The notes: generated by a model from the sequence alone, not told the origin. A stretch of 64,000 bases of DNA from Cellulomonas sp. Root930 (GCA_001429255.1 LMJI01000001.1:3122930-3186929); one strand, 5' to 3'. Positions 8,755-17,310 are shown, counted from the stretch's first letter. Program-made: numbers and translations.

Positions 8755-10077
8755 ATGCCCACGGCCGGAGCGCTCCCCGCCATGTTCGAGGGCGAGGTCC
8801 TCGCTCCAGGCTCGCCGGGATACGACCTGGCGCGGGCGGTCTGGAACGGCGCCGTCGACCGCCGCCCGGCGTACGTGGTCCGGTGCGCGGGCGCCGAGGA
8901 CGTGCGCACCGCGGTCCGGGTCGCGCGAGAGCTCGGCCTCCCCCTGGGTGTGCGGGGCGGCGGGCACAGCGCGGCGGGGTGGGCGGTGCCCGACGGCGGG
9001 CTGATGATCGACCTCTCGCGGATGCGGGGCGTCGTCGTCGATCCCGGAGGCCGCACGGCGCAGGTGCAGGGCGGGGCGCTGCTCGGGTCGCTCGACGTGG
9101 CCACGCAGCCTTACGGGCTCGCGACGACGGCGGGGATCGTGTCCCACACCGGCATCGGCGGGCTGGCGCTCGGTGGGGGTGTCGGTTGGCTCGCCCGGCA
9201 GTTCGGGCTGACCTGCGACAACGCGCTCGGGTACGAGATCGTGACAGCCGACGGCGACCTCGTCCGCGCGACTGCCGACGAGCATCCCGACCTGTTCTGG
9301 GCGCTGCGGGGCGGCGGCGGCAACTTCGGCGTCGTCACGCGGTTCGACCTCACGCTGCACGACGTCGGCACGCAGGCCCTCGTCGCCGAGGTGGACCTCG
9401 ACCCGGCGAGCGGCCTCGACGCGCTCCGGACGTGGCTGGCCGCGTCGGACGCCGCACCGCGGCGCGCGACCCTCGTTGCGGAGGTCCGCGCAGGGGGTCC
9501 GCTCACCCTCGGGTTCGTCTGGGTCGGACCGCCCGGTGACGCCGCACCGATGGTCGCGCAGCTCGACGGTCTGGGCACCCCTCTGGCCCGACGCGTCGCG
9601 CCGATCGGCTACGTCGACCTGCAGCGCCAGTCGGACGTCGGCGCGGCGCACGGCTTCCGGCGCTACGCGAAGAGCCACTACGTCACCGAGCTCCCCGACG
9701 CGGCGCTCGACGCGTTCCTCGCACACACCGCGGCGGACGTCGGTGCGGCGAGCCTCACCGCCTACGGCGGCGCCATCACGGACGTCGACCGGGACGCCAC
9801 GGCGTTCGCACACCGCGACACGCGGTTCGAGTACGACGTCGGGGCCAAGTGGGAGGACCCGGCCGACGACGAGCGCCACGCCGCGACGTGCCGTCGGCTC
9901 GCCGCGACGATCGAGCCGTGGAGCGTCGGCGTGTACGTCAACGCGCTCGGGGCCGAGGGCGCCGCGGGCGTGCACCGCGCGTACGGAGCCACGACGTACG
10001 CCCGGCTCCAGGAGGTCAAGGGAGCCTGGGACCCGGACAACGTCTTCCGGCTCAACCAGAACATCCCGCCGGTGTGA
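8755..10077 (+). CDS. BBE-type FAD-dependent oxidoreductase
   Basis: Flavoprotein of 440 residues. The N-terminal PCMH FAD-binding domain carries RGGGHSAAGW, whose His is the site of covalent flavin attachment in the family. The middle substrate domain follows, and a berberine-bridge-like C-terminal segment ends in WDPDNVFRLNQNI. I see no cysteine at the second covalent site of bicovalent members, so it is probably mono-covalent. Members oxidise sugars, alcohols or alkaloid-like compounds; the substrate is unknown. The ATG at 8755 was preferred over an in-frame start at 8719. No signal peptide is visible. Confidence 0.87.
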   Translation: MPTAGALPAMFEGEVLAPGSPGYDLARAVWNGAVDRRPAYVVRCAGAEDVRTAVRVARELGLPLGVRGGGHSAAGWAVPDGGLMIDLSRMRGVVVDPGGRTAQVQGGALLGSLDVATQPYGLATTAGIVSHTGIGGLALGGGVGWLARQFGLTCDNALGYEIVTADGDLVRATADEHPDLFWALRGGGGNFGVVTRFDLTLHDVGTQALVAEVDLDPASGLDALRTWLAASDAAPRRATLVAEVRAGGPLTLGFVWVGPPGDAAPMVAQLDGLGTPLARRVAPIGYVDLQRQSDVGAAHGFRRYAKSHYVTELPDAALDAFLAHTAADVGAASLTAYGGAITDVDRDATAFAHRDTRFEYDVGAKWEDPADDERHAATCRRLAATIEPWSVGVYVNALGAEGAAGVHRAYGATTYARLQEVKGAWDPDNVFRLNQNIPPV

Positions 10078-10163
10078 CCGCGACCTGTCCCGGACTGGCC
10101 GCCCCACCTGGGCAGAAGGTCCCGGGGTAGGCCCGCGCTGCGGACCTAATGTGCGCCCTGTAT

Positions 10164-10186
10164 CCATCGTCGACGTCGACCGATGG
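10164..10186. promoter_or_regulatory. Palindrome in the hydrogenase promoter region
   Basis: CCATCG and CGATGG flank a self-complementary core TCGACGTCGA, giving a near-perfect dyad about 63 bp ahead of the GTG of the hydrogenase gene. It could be an operator for a dimeric redox or oxygen regulator. It does not match the Rex, FNR or CRP consensus sites I know. Confidence 0.35.
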
Positions 10187-10248
10187 GCATCGTGCCAACG
10201 TCGGCACCCGGCCTCCGTTGCACCGAGTCGCACCTCTGGAGGTCTGAC

Positions 10249-13200
10249 GTGCGCGAGGTCACTGGCGGCGCCCGGTTCACCGTCACGGTCGACGACCGCG
10301 AGATCGAGGTCCTCGACGGGCTGACGATCCTGCAGGCCCTGGCCAACGAGGGGATCGACGTCCCGTCGCTGTGCCACGACATCCGGCTCAAGCGGTCGAA
10401 CGGCAGCTGTGGCCTGTGCGTCGTCGAGCTCGGGACGTCGACCCCGAGGGACGTGAAGGCGTGCCTCACCCCCGTGACCCCCGGCATGGTGATCACCACC
10501 CACTCGCCGCGCCTCGACGCCTACCGCAAGGTGCGCCTCGAGCAGCTGCTGTGCGACCACAACGCCGACTGCGTGGCGCCGTGCGTCGTCGCCTGTCCGG
10601 GCAACATCGACATCCAGACGTACCTGAGCCACGTCGCGGACGGCAACTACGAGGCCGCCATCCGCGTGATCCGGGACCGGAACCCCTTCCCGTCGGTGTG
10701 CGGTCGCGTGTGCCCCCACCCGTGCGAGTCGGAGTGCCGGCGCAACCTCACCGACGAGCCGGTCGCCATCAACGCGGTCAAGCGGTTCGCGTCCGACTGG
10801 GACATGGCGCGCGAGTCGCCGTGGATCCCGCGGGTCGCCGAGCCCACCGGCAAGCGGATCGCGGTCGTCGGCGCCGGGCCGTCCGGCCTGTCGGCTGCCT
10901 ACTACAGCGCGCTCGCGGGGCACGCCGTGACCGTGTTCGAGAAGCAGGACCACGCCGGCGGCATGACGCGCTACGGCATCCCCGAGTACCGGCTGCCCAA
11001 GACCACGCTCGACCAGGAGATCGGCGTCATCCAGACCATGGGCGTCGAGATCGTCACCGGTCAGGCGCTCGGCACGCACCTGCGGCTGGAGGACCTGCAG
11101 CGCGACTTCGACTCGGTCTACCTGGCGATCGGCTCCTGGCGCGCGTCGCCGCTGCGGGTCGACGGCGAGACCCTCGACGGCGTCTGGCTCGGCATCCACT
11201 ACCTGGAGCAGGTCACCAAGGGCGTCGAGGTCCCGCTCGGCGACGACGTCGTGGTCCTCGGCGGCGGGAACACGGCGATCGACTGCGCGCGCACCGCCCT
11301 GCGTCAGGGGGCCAAGAGCGTCAGGCTCGTCTACCGACGTACCCGCGAGGAGATGCCTGCCGAGCCGTTCGAGGTCGAGGAGGCGCTGCTCGAAGGCATC
11401 GAGATGGTCTTCCTCACCGCGCCGACGAGGATCAGCGCGGGCGACGAGGGCCTGCAGCTGCACTGCCTGACGATGGAGCTCGGCGAGCCGGACCGTTCGG
11501 GTCGTCGCCGGCCGGTGGCCATCGAGGGCAGCGACTTCGTCATCGCGGCCGACACCATCATCGGGGCCATCGGTCAGAGCACCGACACCGGCTTCCTGTT
11601 CAACGACCTCCCGGTCCGGCTGAACGAGTGGGGGGACGTCGACATCGACGGCCACACCATGCAGACGAGCGAGGGGAAGATCTTCTCCGGCGGCGACTGC
11701 GTGACCGGGCCGGCGACCGTGATCCAGGCCGTGGCGGCGGGGCGGCGTGCGGCCCACGCGATGGACGAGTTCGTCACCCGCGGATCCGTGCGCCCCAGCC
11801 AGGAGGACTACACCTGCAGCCGCGGGTCGCTCGAGGACCTGCCTCGCGCGGAGTTCGAGGACCTCCCCCGGCTCGCCCGCGCCACGATGCCCTCGCTCGT
11901 GCCCTCACAGCGGACCGGCAGCTTCGTGGAGGTCGAGCGGGGCCTGACCGAGGAGCAGGCCCGAGCCGAGGCCGCCCGCTGCCTGCGCTGCGGCTGCGGC
12001 ACGCAGAACGCCTGCTCGCTGCGTCAGGAAGCCAGCGCCCACCAGGTCGTGTTCGCCACGCCTCTGCACGTGCGCCCGTACGTCCCGCTGACCCAGGACC
12101 ACCCCTTTATCGTCCGCGACGACAACAAGTGCATCTCGTGCGGGCTGTGCGTCGCCGCCTGCGCCGAGATCGAGGGCCCGGGAGTCCTGGCGTTCCAGTT
12201 CCGCGAGGGCCGGCTGACCGTCGGCACGCACGACGGCCAGCCCCTCGGACTGACGGACTGCGTCTCGTGCGGCCAGTGCGTCCGCGCCTGCCCGTGCGGC
12301 GCGCTGGACTACGTGCGCGAGCGCGGTGACGTGTTCACGGCCATCAACGACCCGGCGAAGGTCGTCGTCGGGTTCGTCGCCCCGGCCGTCCGCAGCGTCG
12401 TCGCCGAGCACTTCGGGCTGCCGTTCGACGAGGCGTCCGCCTACATCGCCGGTCTGATGCGCAGGATCGGCTTCGACAAGGTCTTCGACTTCACCTTCGC
12501 CGCCGACCTCACGATCATGGAGGAGACCACGGAGTTCTTGGGCCGGGTCTCGTCCGGTGGCGTGATGCCGCACTTCACGTCGTGCTGCCCCGGCTGGGTC
12601 AACCTCGTCGAGCGCCGCTTCCCTGACCTGATCCCCCACCTGTCGAGCTGTAAGTCGCCGCAGCAGATGATGGGGGCGACGGTGAAGAACCACTTCGCCC
12701 AGCAGGCCGGCGTGAGTCTCGACGAGCTGTACGTGGTGTCGATCGTCCCGTGCCTGGCCAAGAAGTACGAGGCCGCCCGCCCGGAGTTCGCGCCGGAGGG
12801 CGTGCGCGACGTCGACGCCGTGCTCACGACCACCGAGTTCCTCGAGATGGTCGAGATGCTGCGCCTCGAGCCGGCCGACATCACGCCGGCGGAGTTCGAC
12901 GAGCCGTACAAGCGGGTCACCGGCGCCGGGATCCTGTTCGGCGCCTCGGGCGGAGTGGCGGAGGCCACGCTGCGGATGGCGGTCGAGAAGCTCACGGGCG
13001 AGCCGCTGCTCGACAAGCTCGACTTCGAGGAGGTCCGCGGCTTCGAGGGCATCAAGGAGACGACCGTGACCGGCGGAGGCGTGACCGTGCGCGTGGCGGT
13101 GGTCTCCGGCCTGAACAACATCGAGCCTCTCGCCCGGCGCATCGCCGCAGGTGAGGACGTGGGCTACGACCTCATCGAGGTCATGGCGTGCCCGGGTGGC

Positions 13201-13446
13201 TGCATCAACGGTGCCGGACACCCTGTCCCCGGCAGGGCCGGCGAGATGGCGGCCCGGCAGAAGGTGCTGGTCAACATCGACCGCACCTCGAGCCTGCGCA
13301 AGTCCCACGAGAACCCGGACGTCCTGCGGTTGTACGACGAGTTCTACGGGGAACCCAACTCCGAGGCCGCCCACCATCTCCTGCACACGAGCTATGCCCC
13401 GTTCCGGGACGCAGCAGTCAGTCCCGACCGAGGGGTGATCCGATGA
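10249..13446 (+). CDS. [FeFe]-hydrogenase catalytic protein fused to a GltD-like flavoprotein
   Basis: Multidomain protein of 1,065 residues expected to couple H2 turnover to NAD(P)(H). Domains in order: a [2Fe-2S] plant-type domain (Cys42, 54, 57, 72); a GltD-type Cys-rich domain (about 97-190); an FAD site GAGPSG near 208 and an NAD(P) site LGGGNTAID near 338; two [4Fe-4S] motifs starting at Cys628 and Cys671; and the H-cluster domain (about 715-1000). H-cluster ligands are visible: L1 TSCCPGW (Cys779, 780), L2 VPCLAKKYE (Cys835) and L3 EVMACPGGCINGAGHP (Cys981, 985). L2 has Val for the usual Met, and L3 has GAGHP instead of GGGQP. The GTG at 10249 was chosen because GGAGG lies about 8 nt upstream; an ATG at 10183 is also in frame. 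It resembles the glutamate-synthase-linked group A2. The maturases HydEFG are not in this window. Confidence 0.9.
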   Translation: MREVTGGARFTVTVDDREIEVLDGLTILQALANEGIDVPSLCHDIRLKRSNGSCGLCVVELGTSTPRDVKACLTPVTPGMVITTHSPRLDAYRKVRLEQLLCDHNADCVAPCVVACPGNIDIQTYLSHVADGNYEAAIRVIRDRNPFPSVCGRVCPHPCESECRRNLTDEPVAINAVKRFASDWDMARESPWIPRVAEPTGKRIAVVGAGPSGLSAAYYSALAGHAVTVFEKQDHAGGMTRYGIPEYRLPKTTLDQEIGVIQTMGVEIVTGQALGTHLRLEDLQRDFDSVYLAIGSWRASPLRVDGETLDGVWLGIHYLEQVTKGVEVPLGDDVVVLGGGNTAIDCARTALRQGAKSVRLVYRRTREEMPAEPFEVEEALLEGIEMVFLTAPTRISAGDEGLQLHCLTMELGEPDRSGRRRPVAIEGSDFVIAADTIIGAIGQSTDTGFLFNDLPVRLNEWGDVDIDGHTMQTSEGKIFSGGDCVTGPATVIQAVAAGRRAAHAMDEFVTRGSVRPSQEDYTCSRGSLEDLPRAEFEDLPRLARATMPSLVPSQRTGSFVEVERGLTEEQARAEAARCLRCGCGTQNACSLRQEASAHQVVFATPLHVRPYVPLTQDHPFIVRDDNKCISCGLCVAACAEIEGPGVLAFQFREGRLTVGTHDGQPLGLTDCVSCGQCVRACPCGALDYVRERGDVFTAINDPAKVVVGFVAPAVRSVVAEHFGLPFDEASAYIAGLMRRIGFDKVFDFTFAADLTIMEETTEFLGRVSSGGVMPHFTSCCPGWVNLVERRFPDLIPHLSSCKSPQQMMGATVKNHFAQQAGVSLDELYVVSIVPCLAKKYEAARPEFAPEGVRDVDAVLTTTEFLEMVEMLRLEPADITPAEFDEPYKRVTGAGILFGASGGVAEATLRMAVEKLTGEPLLDKLDFEEVRGFEGIKETTVTGGGVTVRVAVVSGLNNIEPLARRIAAGEDVGYDLIEVMACPGGCINGAGHPVPGRAGEMAARQKVLVNIDRTSSLRKSHENPDVLRLYDEFYGEPNSEAAHHLLHTSYAPFRDAAVSPDRGVIR

Positions 13447-14471
13447 AGCGCGTCGCGGGGGTCGCAGCGGCACTGCTGTGCACGATCGGCCTGCTCGCCG
13501 GCTGCGGCGGCATCACACCCGCGGCGGCGCCCCCGGCCGCCACCACGGCTGTGCCCACCGCCGATCCGACGACGATCCGCGTCGCGTCGCTCAAGGGCCC
13601 CACGACGATGGGGCTGGTGCACCTGATGAGCGAGGCGGCGTCCGGAGGGGGCTCCGGGGACTACCGCGTGACGATGTACGGCACGCCGGACGAGGTCGTG
13701 CCACTGGTCGTGCAGGGCGAGGTCGACGTCGCCCTGCTCCCGTCCAACCTGGCCGCCGTCCTGTACAACAAGACGCTCGACGACGACGACGCCCAGATCC
13801 AGGCGGCCGCCATCACCACCCTCGGGGTCCTGGACGTCCTCGAGGCCGGAGACACGGTGCACAGCATCGCGGACCTGGCCGGCAAGACCGTCTACGCCTC
13901 CGGCAAGGGTGCCTCGCCGCAGTACGTGCTGGAGCACCTGCTGACCAGCAACGGCCTCGACCCGGCGACCGACCTCACGATCGAGTACCGCAGCGAGCAC
14001 ACGGAGGTCGCGGCCCTGCTGGCGACGACGCCGGGCGCGATCGCCCTGCTGCCCCAGCCCTTCGCCACAGTCGTGACGACGCAGAACTCGAGCATCCGCA
14101 CCGCACTCGACCTCACCGACGAGTGGGCGAAGGTCAGCCCGGACTCCGAGCTGGTCACCGGTGTCGTGGTGGTCCGTGCCGCGTTCGTCGAGGAGCACCC
14201 GGATGCCGTCGCGGACTTCCTCACCGACTACGAGGCGTCCACGCGGTTCACCAACGAGCACCCCGCCGAGGCGGCCGTCCTCATCGCTGAGGCCGGCATC
14301 GTCCCGGCGGCGCCGATCGCCGAGGCCGCCATCCCCTCGTCCCACATCACCTTCATCGACGGCGCCGGGCTCACGAGCCTCCTGGGCGGCTACCTCCAGG
14401 TGCTGTTCGACGCCGATCCGGCCTCCGTCGGTGGGAGCGTGCCCGGGGATGACTTCTACCTCCGCCGCTGA
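13443..14471 (+). CDS. ABC transporter substrate-binding lipoprotein (NMT1/SsuA type)
   Basis: Lipid-anchored binding protein of 342 residues. The signal CTIGLLAGC ends in a lipobox with Cys about 21 residues from the start. The mature part has the NitT/TauT/NMT1-like layout: IRVASLKGPTTMGLVHLM, then DEVVPLVVQGEVDVALLPSN, a segment typical of small-molecule periplasmic-binding proteins of this class. The ligand is not deducible. The ATG overlaps the stop of the hydrogenase gene (ATGA), so uptake of this ligand is tied to hydrogenase synthesis. The permease and ATPase genes follow with overlaps. Confidence 0.88.
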   Translation: MKRVAGVAAALLCTIGLLAGCGGITPAAAPPAATTAVPTADPTTIRVASLKGPTTMGLVHLMSEAASGGGSGDYRVTMYGTPDEVVPLVVQGEVDVALLPSNLAAVLYNKTLDDDDAQIQAAAITTLGVLDVLEAGDTVHSIADLAGKTVYASGKGASPQYVLEHLLTSNGLDPATDLTIEYRSEHTEVAALLATTPGAIALLPQPFATVVTTQNSSIRTALDLTDEWAKVSPDSELVTGVVVVRAAFVEEHPDAVADFLTDYEASTRFTNEHPAEAAVLIAEAGIVPAAPIAEAAIPSSHITFIDGAGLTSLLGGYLQVLFDADPASVGGSVPGDDFYLRR

Positions 14472-15228
14472 GAGCACGGCGACGCTCGCCCGGGGGGCCG
14501 TGCGCCCCCTGGCGGTCGTCGTGTTCTGGGTCGTCGTCTGGCAGGTCTCGGCCCTGGTCGTCGGGCACGAGGTGCTCCTGGCCTCGCCCGGCAGCGTCGT
14601 CGTCCGGCTCAGCGAGCTGAGCCTGACGGCGGACTTCTGGGGCACCGTCTGGACCTCGTTCGTCCGCATCGCCGGTGGCTTCGCCGCTGCCTCCGTCCTC
14701 GGCACGCTCGGGGCGACGCTGGCGGCCTCGTCCCGGGTCGTCGACGCTCTCGTCACCCCGGCGCTCGCCGCCGTCCGCAGCGCTCCCGTGGTGAGCTTCA
14801 TCATCCTCGTGCTGATCTGGGTGAGCAGCGACCAGCTCGCGCTGGTCATCAGCTTCCTCATGGTCCTGCCGATCATCTACACCAACGTCCTGGAGGGCAT
14901 CCGGCACCGCGACCGCGCGCTCCTGGAGGTTGCCGACGTGTTCCAGGTGCCGCGGCTGCGGCGGCTGCCCGCCGTGGACCTCCCCGCCGTCCTGCCGTTC
15001 TTCACCGCCGCCTGCCGCATCGGGGTCGGCCTGGCCTGGAAGAGCGGCATCGCCGCCGAGGTCATCGGCCTCGCCGAGGGCAGCATCGGCGAGCGGCTCT
15101 ACGAGGCGAAGATCCTGCTCAGCAGTGCCGACCTGTTCGCGTGGACCGCTGTGATCATCGCGGTGAGCTTCGCTGTCGAGAAGCTCCTGGTGGCGGCCCT
15201 GCGCCACGTCGAGAGGCGCCTCGCGTGA
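14449..15228 (+). CDS. ABC transporter permease (NitT/TauT/SsuC type)
   Basis: Integral membrane subunit of 259 residues with about six hydrophobic segments. The binding-protein-dependent transport signature, the EAA-like loop contacting the ATPase, is seen around LLEVADVFQVPRLRRL (about residue 160). Its start at the ATG at 14449 overlaps the preceding lipoprotein gene by 23 bp, and its stop overlaps the GTG of the ATPase gene (GTGA). It forms the channel of the three-part importer in the hydrogenase operon. Confidence 0.88.
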   Translation: MTSTSAAESTATLARGAVRPLAVVVFWVVVWQVSALVVGHEVLLASPGSVVVRLSELSLTADFWGTVWTSFVRIAGGFAAASVLGTLGATLAASSRVVDALVTPALAAVRSAPVVSFIILVLIWVSSDQLALVISFLMVLPIIYTNVLEGIRHRDRALLEVADVFQVPRLRRLPAVDLPAVLPFFTAACRIGVGLAWKSGIAAEVIGLAEGSIGERLYEAKILLSSADLFAWTAVIIAVSFAVEKLLVAALRHVERRLA

Positions 15229-15806
15229 TCGCGCTCCGCGGCATCCGCCACCGCTTCGGCGCCCAGCTGGTGCTGGACGACCTCGACCTCGACCTGGACG
15301 AGGGCCGAGTCACCGCGCTGACCGGGCCCAACGGGTCCGGCAAGACGACCCTCTCCCGCTTCCTGCTCGGCCTGTCCGTCCCCGACACCGGTGAGGTCCG
15401 GGGAATGGACGGCCGCCGCCGCGCCGCCGTCTTCCAGGAGAACCGGCTCTGCGAGCAGCTCTCGGCCGTCGGCAACGTGCGCCTGGTCCTGCCCCGCTCC
15501 ACCCCGTCGAGCGCGGTCGCTGCCGACCTGCGCCGCGCCGGCCTGGACGACCCGGAGCTCGCCAAGCCGGTACGCGACCTGTCGGGCGGGCAGCGGCGCC
15601 GGGTGGCGATCGTCCGGGCGGTGCTGGCCGAGGCCGATCTCCTCGTCCTGGACGAACCCTTCACGGGCCTCGACGCCCTGGGCAAGGTGCAGGTGATGGC
15701 CTGGGTCCGTGACCGTTGCGCCGGGCAGACGACACTCCTGATCACCCACGACCTCGCCGAGGCGCGGTGGTTCGGCGCCCGGGTCGTCACGCTGGCGCGG
15801 CTCTGA
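15225..15806 (+). CDS. ABC transporter ATP-binding protein
   Basis: ATPase of 193 residues, short for the family (usually about 240), so the C-terminal regulatory tail is reduced. It shows Walker A GPNGSGKTT (about residue 37), Q-loop FQENRL, signature LSGGQRRRVAI, Walker B LLVLDEPF and H-loop LLITHD. The GTG at 15225 overlaps the stop of the permease gene. It completes the importer encoded with the hydrogenase; the imported compound is unknown. Confidence 0.9.
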   Translation: MIALRGIRHRFGAQLVLDDLDLDLDEGRVTALTGPNGSGKTTLSRFLLGLSVPDTGEVRGMDGRRRAAVFQENRLCEQLSAVGNVRLVLPRSTPSSAVAADLRRAGLDDPELAKPVRDLSGGQRRRVAIVRAVLAEADLLVLDEPFTGLDALGKVQVMAWVRDRCAGQTTLLITHDLAEARWFGARVVTLARL

Positions 15807-15818
15807 CCTCGCCGGGAC

Positions 15819-16241
15819 TCACGTGGTCTCCGCGGCTCGCTTGATCGAGGCGGCCTCCGTCTCGACGTACCGCTGGGTCAGCGACCCTGTCGCGAGCCAG
15901 CCCACCCCGGACAACGGACCCGACACGCTCAGGGCGAGGGTGAGCCGGCTCCCGTCCGGGTGCGGCTCGACGACGTGCGAGGCGGTGATGGTGACGCCCG
16001 GCGAGCTCGACTCCCAGGTGTACGACGACCCGCCGACCAGCTCGGTGACCGTCCACACCGCTGGGGACAGCCGTGGCTGCTTCAACCGGGTCCGGGAGCC
16101 GACGACGAGCGGTCCGTCGTCCAGCCGCTCCACGGTGTCGACCGTGGGGATCCGCTCGGGCCAGCGCTCGACGTCGACGACCACCGCCCAGACCCTCTCG
16201 GGCGGGGCCGCGATGGTGACGGCGTGCTCCAGGCCACGCAT
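15819..16241 (-). CDS. SRPBCC family (polyketide cyclase/START-like) protein
   Basis: Small cytoplasmic protein of 140 residues with the helix-grip SRPBCC fold. It has an opening strand IAAPPERVWAVVVDVERWPERIP and a C-terminal long helix (RYVETEAASIKRAAE). These proteins bind hydrophobic ligands in a central cavity; specific function is unknown. It is convergent with the ABC ATPase gene, only 12 bp away, so it is not part of the hydrogenase operon. Confidence 0.85.
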   Translation of the reverse strand: MRGLEHAVTIAAPPERVWAVVVDVERWPERIPTVDTVERLDDGPLVVGSRTRLKQPRLSPAVWTVTELVGGSSYTWESSSPGVTITASHVVEPHPDGSRLTLALSVSGPLSGVGWLATGSLTQRYVETEAASIKRAAETT

Positions 16242-16300
16242 GCGCCGAGTCTAGTGACGGGGGCCTGCCACTCTGGAGGCCACGGGACTATCTTCGCGGG

Positions 16301-16918
16301 ATGGGCGATCGGGACATCGTGGTCGACGGGTTTCGGATCGAGCCACTCAGTCCTGCGACCTGGGACGCGTTCGCGGACCTGGCCGAACGTCACAACGGCG
16401 TGTGGGGCGGCTGCTGGTGCACCTACTTCCACCTCTACCCCGACCCCACGGACGAGCGCCGCGCGCTCGGCCACCGTGAGTTCAAGCGACAGCTCGTCGA
16501 GGCCGGTCGCGCACACGCGGCACTGGTGCTCGACGGCGACGTCGCGGTGGCGTGGGCCCAGTACGGGACGGTCGACGAGCTGCAGAACATCCACCACCGC
16601 AAGGAGTGGGAGCAGGGCGTCCCCCGCAGACCGGACTTCCGGATCACCTGCCTGTTCGTGGACCGCGACTACCGACGCAAGGGGATGGCATCGGTCGCGG
16701 TCCGCGGCGCGCTCGCGCTGATCTCCGCAGCAGGGGGCGGCCTGGTGGAGTCGTACCCGCACGACCTGCCACCGGGCAAGAAGACGTCGGCGTCATTCCT
16801 CTACAACGCGACGCGGACCATGTACGAACAGCTCGGCTTCACGTACCAGCGGCCCAAGGGCAAGGGCAACTGCGTGATGACCGCCGATGTCCCGGCCGAC
16901 ACGCAGGACCCGTCCTGA
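16301..16918 (+). CDS. GNAT family N-acetyltransferase
   Basis: Probable acetyltransferase of 205 residues. The acetyl-CoA binding region is around ITCLFVDRDYRRKGMASVAVRGAL (the Arg-Arg-Lys-Gly-Met turn replaces the classical R/QxxGxG/A). The C-terminal part carries NATRTMYEQLGFTYQRP, usual in the fold. An unusual Cys/Trp-rich segment GGCWCTYFHLYP lies near residue 40, as in some uncharacterised GNAT subfamilies. The substrate is unknown. It is a single gene, divergent from the SRPBCC gene. Confidence 0.83.
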   Translation: MGDRDIVVDGFRIEPLSPATWDAFADLAERHNGVWGGCWCTYFHLYPDPTDERRALGHREFKRQLVEAGRAHAALVLDGDVAVAWAQYGTVDELQNIHHRKEWEQGVPRRPDFRITCLFVDRDYRRKGMASVAVRGALALISAAGGGLVESYPHDLPPGKKTSASFLYNATRTMYEQLGFTYQRPKGKGNCVMTADVPADTQDPS

Positions 16919-17209
16919 CCGTCACCCACCGCACGGTCGACCACGTGGGATCGACGTACCGGATCCGGCGCTGATCAGCAGAGCTGCCGTCCGCTCCAGA
17001 GGCGGCGGGTGCCAGGTCCTAGCGACGGTGCGATCGGGGTCAACCTCGGCCGCTACAGCGACGTCACGATCGTGCTCTCGCGATTCGAAGCTGTCCCACC
17101 AATCGTCGTGCGGGCGTGAGTCAGTGACTGTCCAGAGTTCTCGGAGACAGCGCCTCACCCGAGACGGCACTCGGATTCTTGTCACGCTCTAGCGCAAGAA
17201 ACTCACCGT

Positions 17210-17238
17210 TTGCCTGGTGTCGGGCGTCTACTTGTATC
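17210..17238 (+). promoter_or_regulatory. Possible sigma-70-type promoter
   Basis: TTGCCT, a 17-bp spacer and TGTATC sit about 70 bp ahead of the haloperoxidase-like gene. The -35 box matches TTGACA at 4 of 6 positions and the -10 box is weak. Confidence 0.3.
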
Positions 17239-17261
17239 GACCGGACCTGATGGCCCTGCCG

Positions 17262-17284
17262 ATGTCTCGGGTTGCCCGAGGCAT
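17262..17284 (+). promoter_or_regulatory. Hairpin/dyad in the leader of the haloperoxidase-like gene
   Basis: ATG-T-CTCGGG, loop TTG, CCCGAG-G-CAT gives two 6-bp and 3-bp paired arms around one mismatch. It ends about 26 bp before the start codon and would lie in the leader RNA. It could be an operator or an RNA hairpin. Confidence 0.4.
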
Positions 17285-17310
17285 ACGAAAGTCAGCCGAA
17301 GGAGACAACG

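Larger units (their letters stand above)
16919..17310. other. 392-bp gene-free stretch
   Basis: No convincing coding frame on either strand; short open frames here lack start signals and family motifs. Composition looks visibly less GC-rich than its surroundings. The right end holds a weak sigma-70-like promoter and a hairpin that precede the haloperoxidase-like gene; the rest is unexplained and could be a decayed gene. Confidence 0.6.

Noticed and set aside
8482..11757. 1,091-codon open frame on the minus strand across the hydrogenase
   Set aside because: Mirror frame of high-GC coding DNA; the plus-strand FAD enzyme and hydrogenase have full domain evidence.
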